Source: Halomonas sp. UBA3074
Lineage (GTDB): Bacteria > Pseudomonadota > Gammaproteobacteria > Pseudomonadales > Halomonadaceae
Reading direction: 5' to 3'
Length of the DNA: 64,000 nucleotides
Assembly (NCBI RefSeq): GCF_002366715.1
Contig: NZ_DFBS01000045.1
Coordinates: forward strand, 1 to 64,000
The position numbers were made by a program, and so were the translations under genes. Of the stretch, positions 61,327-64,000 are shown in pieces; position 1 is the first letter of the stretch; each line of letters begins with the position of its first letter. The notes under the pieces are model-generated. The model ran no database searches and was not told where the DNA came from. It saw only the letters and a list, made by a program, of their open reading frames with translations.

Positions 61327-61584
61327 ATGGCTCGCGTAACCGTTGAAGATTGTCTTGAGAATGTTGAAAACCGTTTCAAGCTGGTGATGATTTCCACCCA
61401 GCGCGCTCGCCAGCTGGCGCGCGGCTCCCGCGATGCGCTGCTGCCATGGGAAAACGACAAGCCAACGGTCATGGCGCTGCGTGAAATTGCCGCAGGCCTG
61501 GTGGATCACACCGTACTGGACGAGCCTGTTGAAGCCGCCGTGCGTCCACGCCCGGCGATGACGCCTACTCATATCGACGACTAA
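61327..61584 (+). CDS. rpoZ: RNA polymerase omega subunit
   Basis: 85 residues beginning 'MARVTVEDCLENVENRFKLV', then 'RARQLARGSRDALLPWENDK', the standard omega sequence that helps assemble beta-prime and binds ppGpp. The frame is open from 61237, but ATG 61327 is the family start and has AGGAAA upstream. It sits between gmk and spoT, as in E. coli. Confidence 0.96.
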   Translation: MARVTVEDCLENVENRFKLVMISTQRARQLARGSRDALLPWENDKPTVMALREIAAGLVDHTVLDEPVEAAVRPRPAMTPTHIDD

Positions 61585-61616
61585 CGTTTACAACGAAACC
61601 GATAGAGGCGCGGTAA

Positions 61617-63749
61617 ATGTTTACCATTGATGACCTGGCCGATCGACTCGGCGGCTATTTACCCCCGGACGAGATCCAGCAGGTCAAACGCGCCTTTTAC
61701 TACGCTGAGCAGGCACACGACGGCCAGCGGCGGCGCTCCGGCGAGCCTTACGTCACCCACCCGCTAGCGGTGGCGAATATTCTTGCCAATATGCACATGG
61801 ACCATCAAAGCCTGATGGCCGCTATGCTGCATGACGTTATCGAAGATACCGGCGTTTCCAAAAAGGCTCTGGTAGCCCAGTTTGGCAAACCGGTAGCCGA
61901 GCTGGTGGATGGGGTTTCCAAACTTACCCAAATCACCTTCGAAGACAAAGCCGTCGCCCAGGCGGAGAACTTCCAGAAGATGGTGCTGGCGATGTCGCGG
62001 GATATCCGCGTCATCATCGTTAAGCTGGCGGATCGGCTGCACAATATGCGCACCCTGGGTGCGCTGCGCCCGGATAAAAAGCGCCGTATTGCCCGTGAAA
62101 CGCTGGAAATTTATGCCCGCATTGCCGGGCGTCTAGGTATCAATACCATCCGCGTTGAGCTTGAAGATCTCTCTTTTCAAGCGATTCACCCCATGCGTGC
62201 CGAGCGCATCAAGAGGGCGGTTGCCAAGGCGCGCGGGCATCGGCGCAGTGCCATGCGTGAAATCCAGTCATCGCTGCAAAAAAGCCTGGATGAAGATGGG
62301 CTCAATGGCACCGTGATTGGGCGCCAAAAGCATCTGCTGTCGATCTATAAGAAGATGCGCGACCAGCGTAAGCCCTTTGCCGAAATCATGGATGTGTTTG
62401 GTTTTCGCATCATTACCGAAGACGTGGCCAGCTGTTACCGTATTTTAGGCGTGGTGCATAACCTTTATAAGCCGGTGCCGGGCCGCTTCAAGGACTACAT
62501 TGCGATTCCAAAGGCAAACGGTTACCAGAGCCTGCACACCACCTTGTTTGGCTCGCGCGGGATGCCTATCGAGGTGCAGATACGCACCCGTGAGATGGAA
62601 GCCATGGCCAATAACGGCATCGCCGCCCACTGGCTTTACAAAGCAGGGCAGACGTCTCACCCGATTGCCGAAGGCAGCCACGCTCGTGCTCGCGCCTGGG
62701 TGAAAGGCTTGCTGGAAATGCAGCGCCACGCTGGCGATTCGTTAGAATTCATCGAACACGTCAAAAACGATCTGTTTCCTGATGATATCTACGTGTTTAC
62801 GCCCAAAGGCGACATTATGGAGCTGCCGCAGGGCGCGACAGTGATCGACTTCGCCTACACCGTGCACACGGATATCGGCAATAACTGCATTGCGTGTCGG
62901 ATCGATCGCCACTTGGCACCGCTCTCGACCCGCTTAGAGAGCGGCCAGACGCTGGAAATCATCACCGCCCCCGGTGCGCGTCCCAACCTTGCCTGGCTTA
63001 ATTTCGTGACCACCGCCAAGGCGCGTTCGGCGATCCGCCATGCACTGAAATACCAGCAGCAGACCGAAGCCGTCATGCTGGGTCGGCGGCTGCTCAATAA
63101 AGCCCTGGCGCCGTTTGATACCAGCCTCGAAGAGCTTGACGAAAGTACGTTAAAGCGCGCCTTCAAAGAGTTGGATGTATCGTCGGAAGAGTCACTGCTG
63201 GAGTCGCTGGGGCTGGGTAACCGCATGACCCACGTGGTGGCTCGCCGTTTGGTGGATGCCGCGCATGGCGATGAAACCTATGAACATCCTGCCGGTATCG
63301 AAGGCAGTAAAGCGGTCGTGATCAGCGGTAGTGAAGGCATGGTGACCAACTTTGCGCGCTGCTGTCACCCGCTGCCGGGCGACCCGGTGGTCGGCCATCT
63401 TTCGACGGGCAAAGGGCTGGTCGTTCACCGCGCCGAGTGTAAAAACTTTGCCGATAAAAACGACCCCGATAAGCTCTTTGCGTTGGAGTGGTCGGACACG
63501 ATCGATGAGGATTTCCCGGTGGCGCTGCGGATCGAAATCGAGAGCCGTCGGGGCTTGGTCGCCGAGCTTGCCGGCTTGGTCACCGACGCCGATGCCAATA
63601 TCGAGCGTATTGGCATTGAAGAGCGCGATGCCCGCCTCTCCACGGTCAATTTAACGCTGTCGGTAAAAGGGCGCGTCCACCTGGCACGCATTATCAAACG
63701 TATCCGCAATCTTCCCAACGTGGGAAAAATCACCCGACTCGCCAACTAA
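61617..63749 (+). CDS. spoT: Bifunctional (p)ppGpp synthetase/hydrolase SpoT
   Basis: 710 residues. The N-terminal HD hydrolase has 'YVTHPLAVANILANMHMDHQ' and 'AAMLHDVIEDT'; the synthetase domain has 'VFGFRIITED' and 'KDYIAIPKANGYQSLHTTLF'; then a TGS domain ('DIYVFTPKGDIMELPQGATV'), a helical part with 'CCHPLPGDPVVGHLSTGKGL' and a C-terminal ACT domain. The intact HD residues indicate hydrolase activity. It controls the stringent response. It follows rpoZ by 32 bases and precedes a RidA gene. Confidence 0.97.
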   Translation: MFTIDDLADRLGGYLPPDEIQQVKRAFYYAEQAHDGQRRRSGEPYVTHPLAVANILANMHMDHQSLMAAMLHDVIEDTGVSKKALVAQFGKPVAELVDGVSKLTQITFEDKAVAQAENFQKMVLAMSRDIRVIIVKLADRLHNMRTLGALRPDKKRRIARETLEIYARIAGRLGINTIRVELEDLSFQAIHPMRAERIKRAVAKARGHRRSAMREIQSSLQKSLDEDGLNGTVIGRQKHLLSIYKKMRDQRKPFAEIMDVFGFRIITEDVASCYRILGVVHNLYKPVPGRFKDYIAIPKANGYQSLHTTLFGSRGMPIEVQIRTREMEAMANNGIAAHWLYKAGQTSHPIAEGSHARARAWVKGLLEMQRHAGDSLEFIEHVKNDLFPDDIYVFTPKGDIMELPQGATVIDFAYTVHTDIGNNCIACRIDRHLAPLSTRLESGQTLEIITAPGARPNLAWLNFVTTAKARSAIRHALKYQQQTEAVMLGRRLLNKALAPFDTSLEELDESTLKRAFKELDVSSEESLLESLGLGNRMTHVVARRLVDAAHGDETYEHPAGIEGSKAVVISGSEGMVTNFARCCHPLPGDPVVGHLSTGKGLVVHRAECKNFADKNDPDKLFALEWSDTIDEDFPVALRIEIESRRGLVAELAGLVTDADANIERIGIEERDARLSTVNLTLSVKGRVHLARIIKRIRNLPNVGKITRLAN

Positions 63750-63847
63750 CACCCAATATAACGTCATGCTGATAAAGCGTCGGCAGTGAACACTATTTTT
63801 TAGTATTCAATCATTAGGTATGAATCATTACAGGAGCGAGACATCGC

Positions 63848-64000
63848 ATGAGCAATAAGGCTGTTATCAACACCAGCAAAGCCCCCGCGGCTATTGGCCC
63901 TTACTCCCAGGCTATTAAAGCGGGTAACACGGTGTATCTTTCTGGCCAGATTCCGCTGGACCCTGCGACCATGACGATTGTGTCTGACGACTTTGAAGCG
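63848..64000 (+). CDS. ridA: RidA/YjgF-family enamine deaminase, N-terminal part (partial)
   Basis: The first 51 codons run off the right edge. The start 'MSNKAVINTSKAPAAIGPYS' and 'YLSGQIPLDPATM' are typical of RidA, which removes reactive 2-aminoacrylate. The ATG has GAG-type spacing upstream. The usual neighbour of spoT in several Gammaproteobacteria, consistent with a conserved locus. Confidence 0.92.
   Translation, partial: MSNKAVINTSKAPAAIGPYSQAIKAGNTVYLSGQIPLDPATMTIVSDDFEA

Noticed and set aside
1..64000. CRISPR arrays or complete insertion sequences
   Set aside because: No regularly spaced direct repeats and no transposase genes with terminal repeats were found by reading; small or degenerate copies could have been missed.

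Overview
The window looks like a chromosome segment of a moderately halophilic gammaproteobacterium, most likely Halomonas/Vreelandella. The pointers are an NhaD-type sodium/proton antiporter, an acidic periplasmic cytochrome, the Pseudomonas-like order pyrE-crc-rph, and yicC, gmk, rpoZ and spoT on one strand. The species call is inference from gene content. Core genes are moderately GC-rich; several accessory stretches are visibly AT-richer.

Region by region. (1) 1-3655: a pentose/sugar-acid cassette (tail of a GH3 glycosidase, an IlvD/Edd-family sugar-acid dehydratase, an SMP-30 lactonase) ending at a 3' remnant of glmS. (2) 3813-6000: nhaD and a CBS-domain protein. (3) 6128-12458, minus strand: a tightly packed seven-gene operon of a thermostable-hemolysin/GNAT-like protein, an AMP-forming ligase, a haem-oxygenase-like di-iron oxidase candidate, an SDR, an exported TPR protein, and an OmpR-type response regulator with its histidine kinase. 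It reads like a small-molecule pathway with its own sensor; a TTAA-type direct repeat lies in its promoter region. (4) 12572-20733: housekeeping genes (GNAT, di-haem cytochrome, rep, trmL, pyrE, crc, rph, yicC).

(5) 20713-39820: a roughly 19-kb integrative element in the 3' end of yicC. It is bounded by a perfect 21-bp direct repeat and has GGGGAGTA arm-type repeats near both ends and a P4-type tyrosine integrase. It carries AlpA and tandem-XRE regulators, two Inovirus-Gp2-like replication proteins, a DUF932-ERF-YqaJ recombination block, and defence cargo: an AbiF-type HEPN protein with a probable upstream ncRNA, a DUF262/DUF1524 nuclease, and a PLD-family nuclease with two C5-cytosine methyltransferases.

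(6) 39846-54574: a second defence cluster outside the repeat: hipBA, an unknown protein with an XRE-ImmA/IrrE metallopeptidase, and a type I restriction-modification locus (hsdR, hsdM, hsdS) that continues into a Septu-like ATPase/HNH pair, plus a DUF1016 nuclease. hsdM is interrupted by one in-frame TAA. (7) 54659-64000: chromosomal genes (histidine phosphatase, zinc alcohol dehydrogenase, pirin, AlkA-like glycosylase, MFS exporter, glycine-zipper lipoprotein, extensin-like protein), then gmk-rpoZ-spoT and the start of a RidA gene. No tRNA, rRNA, CRISPR array or complete insertion sequence was recognised.
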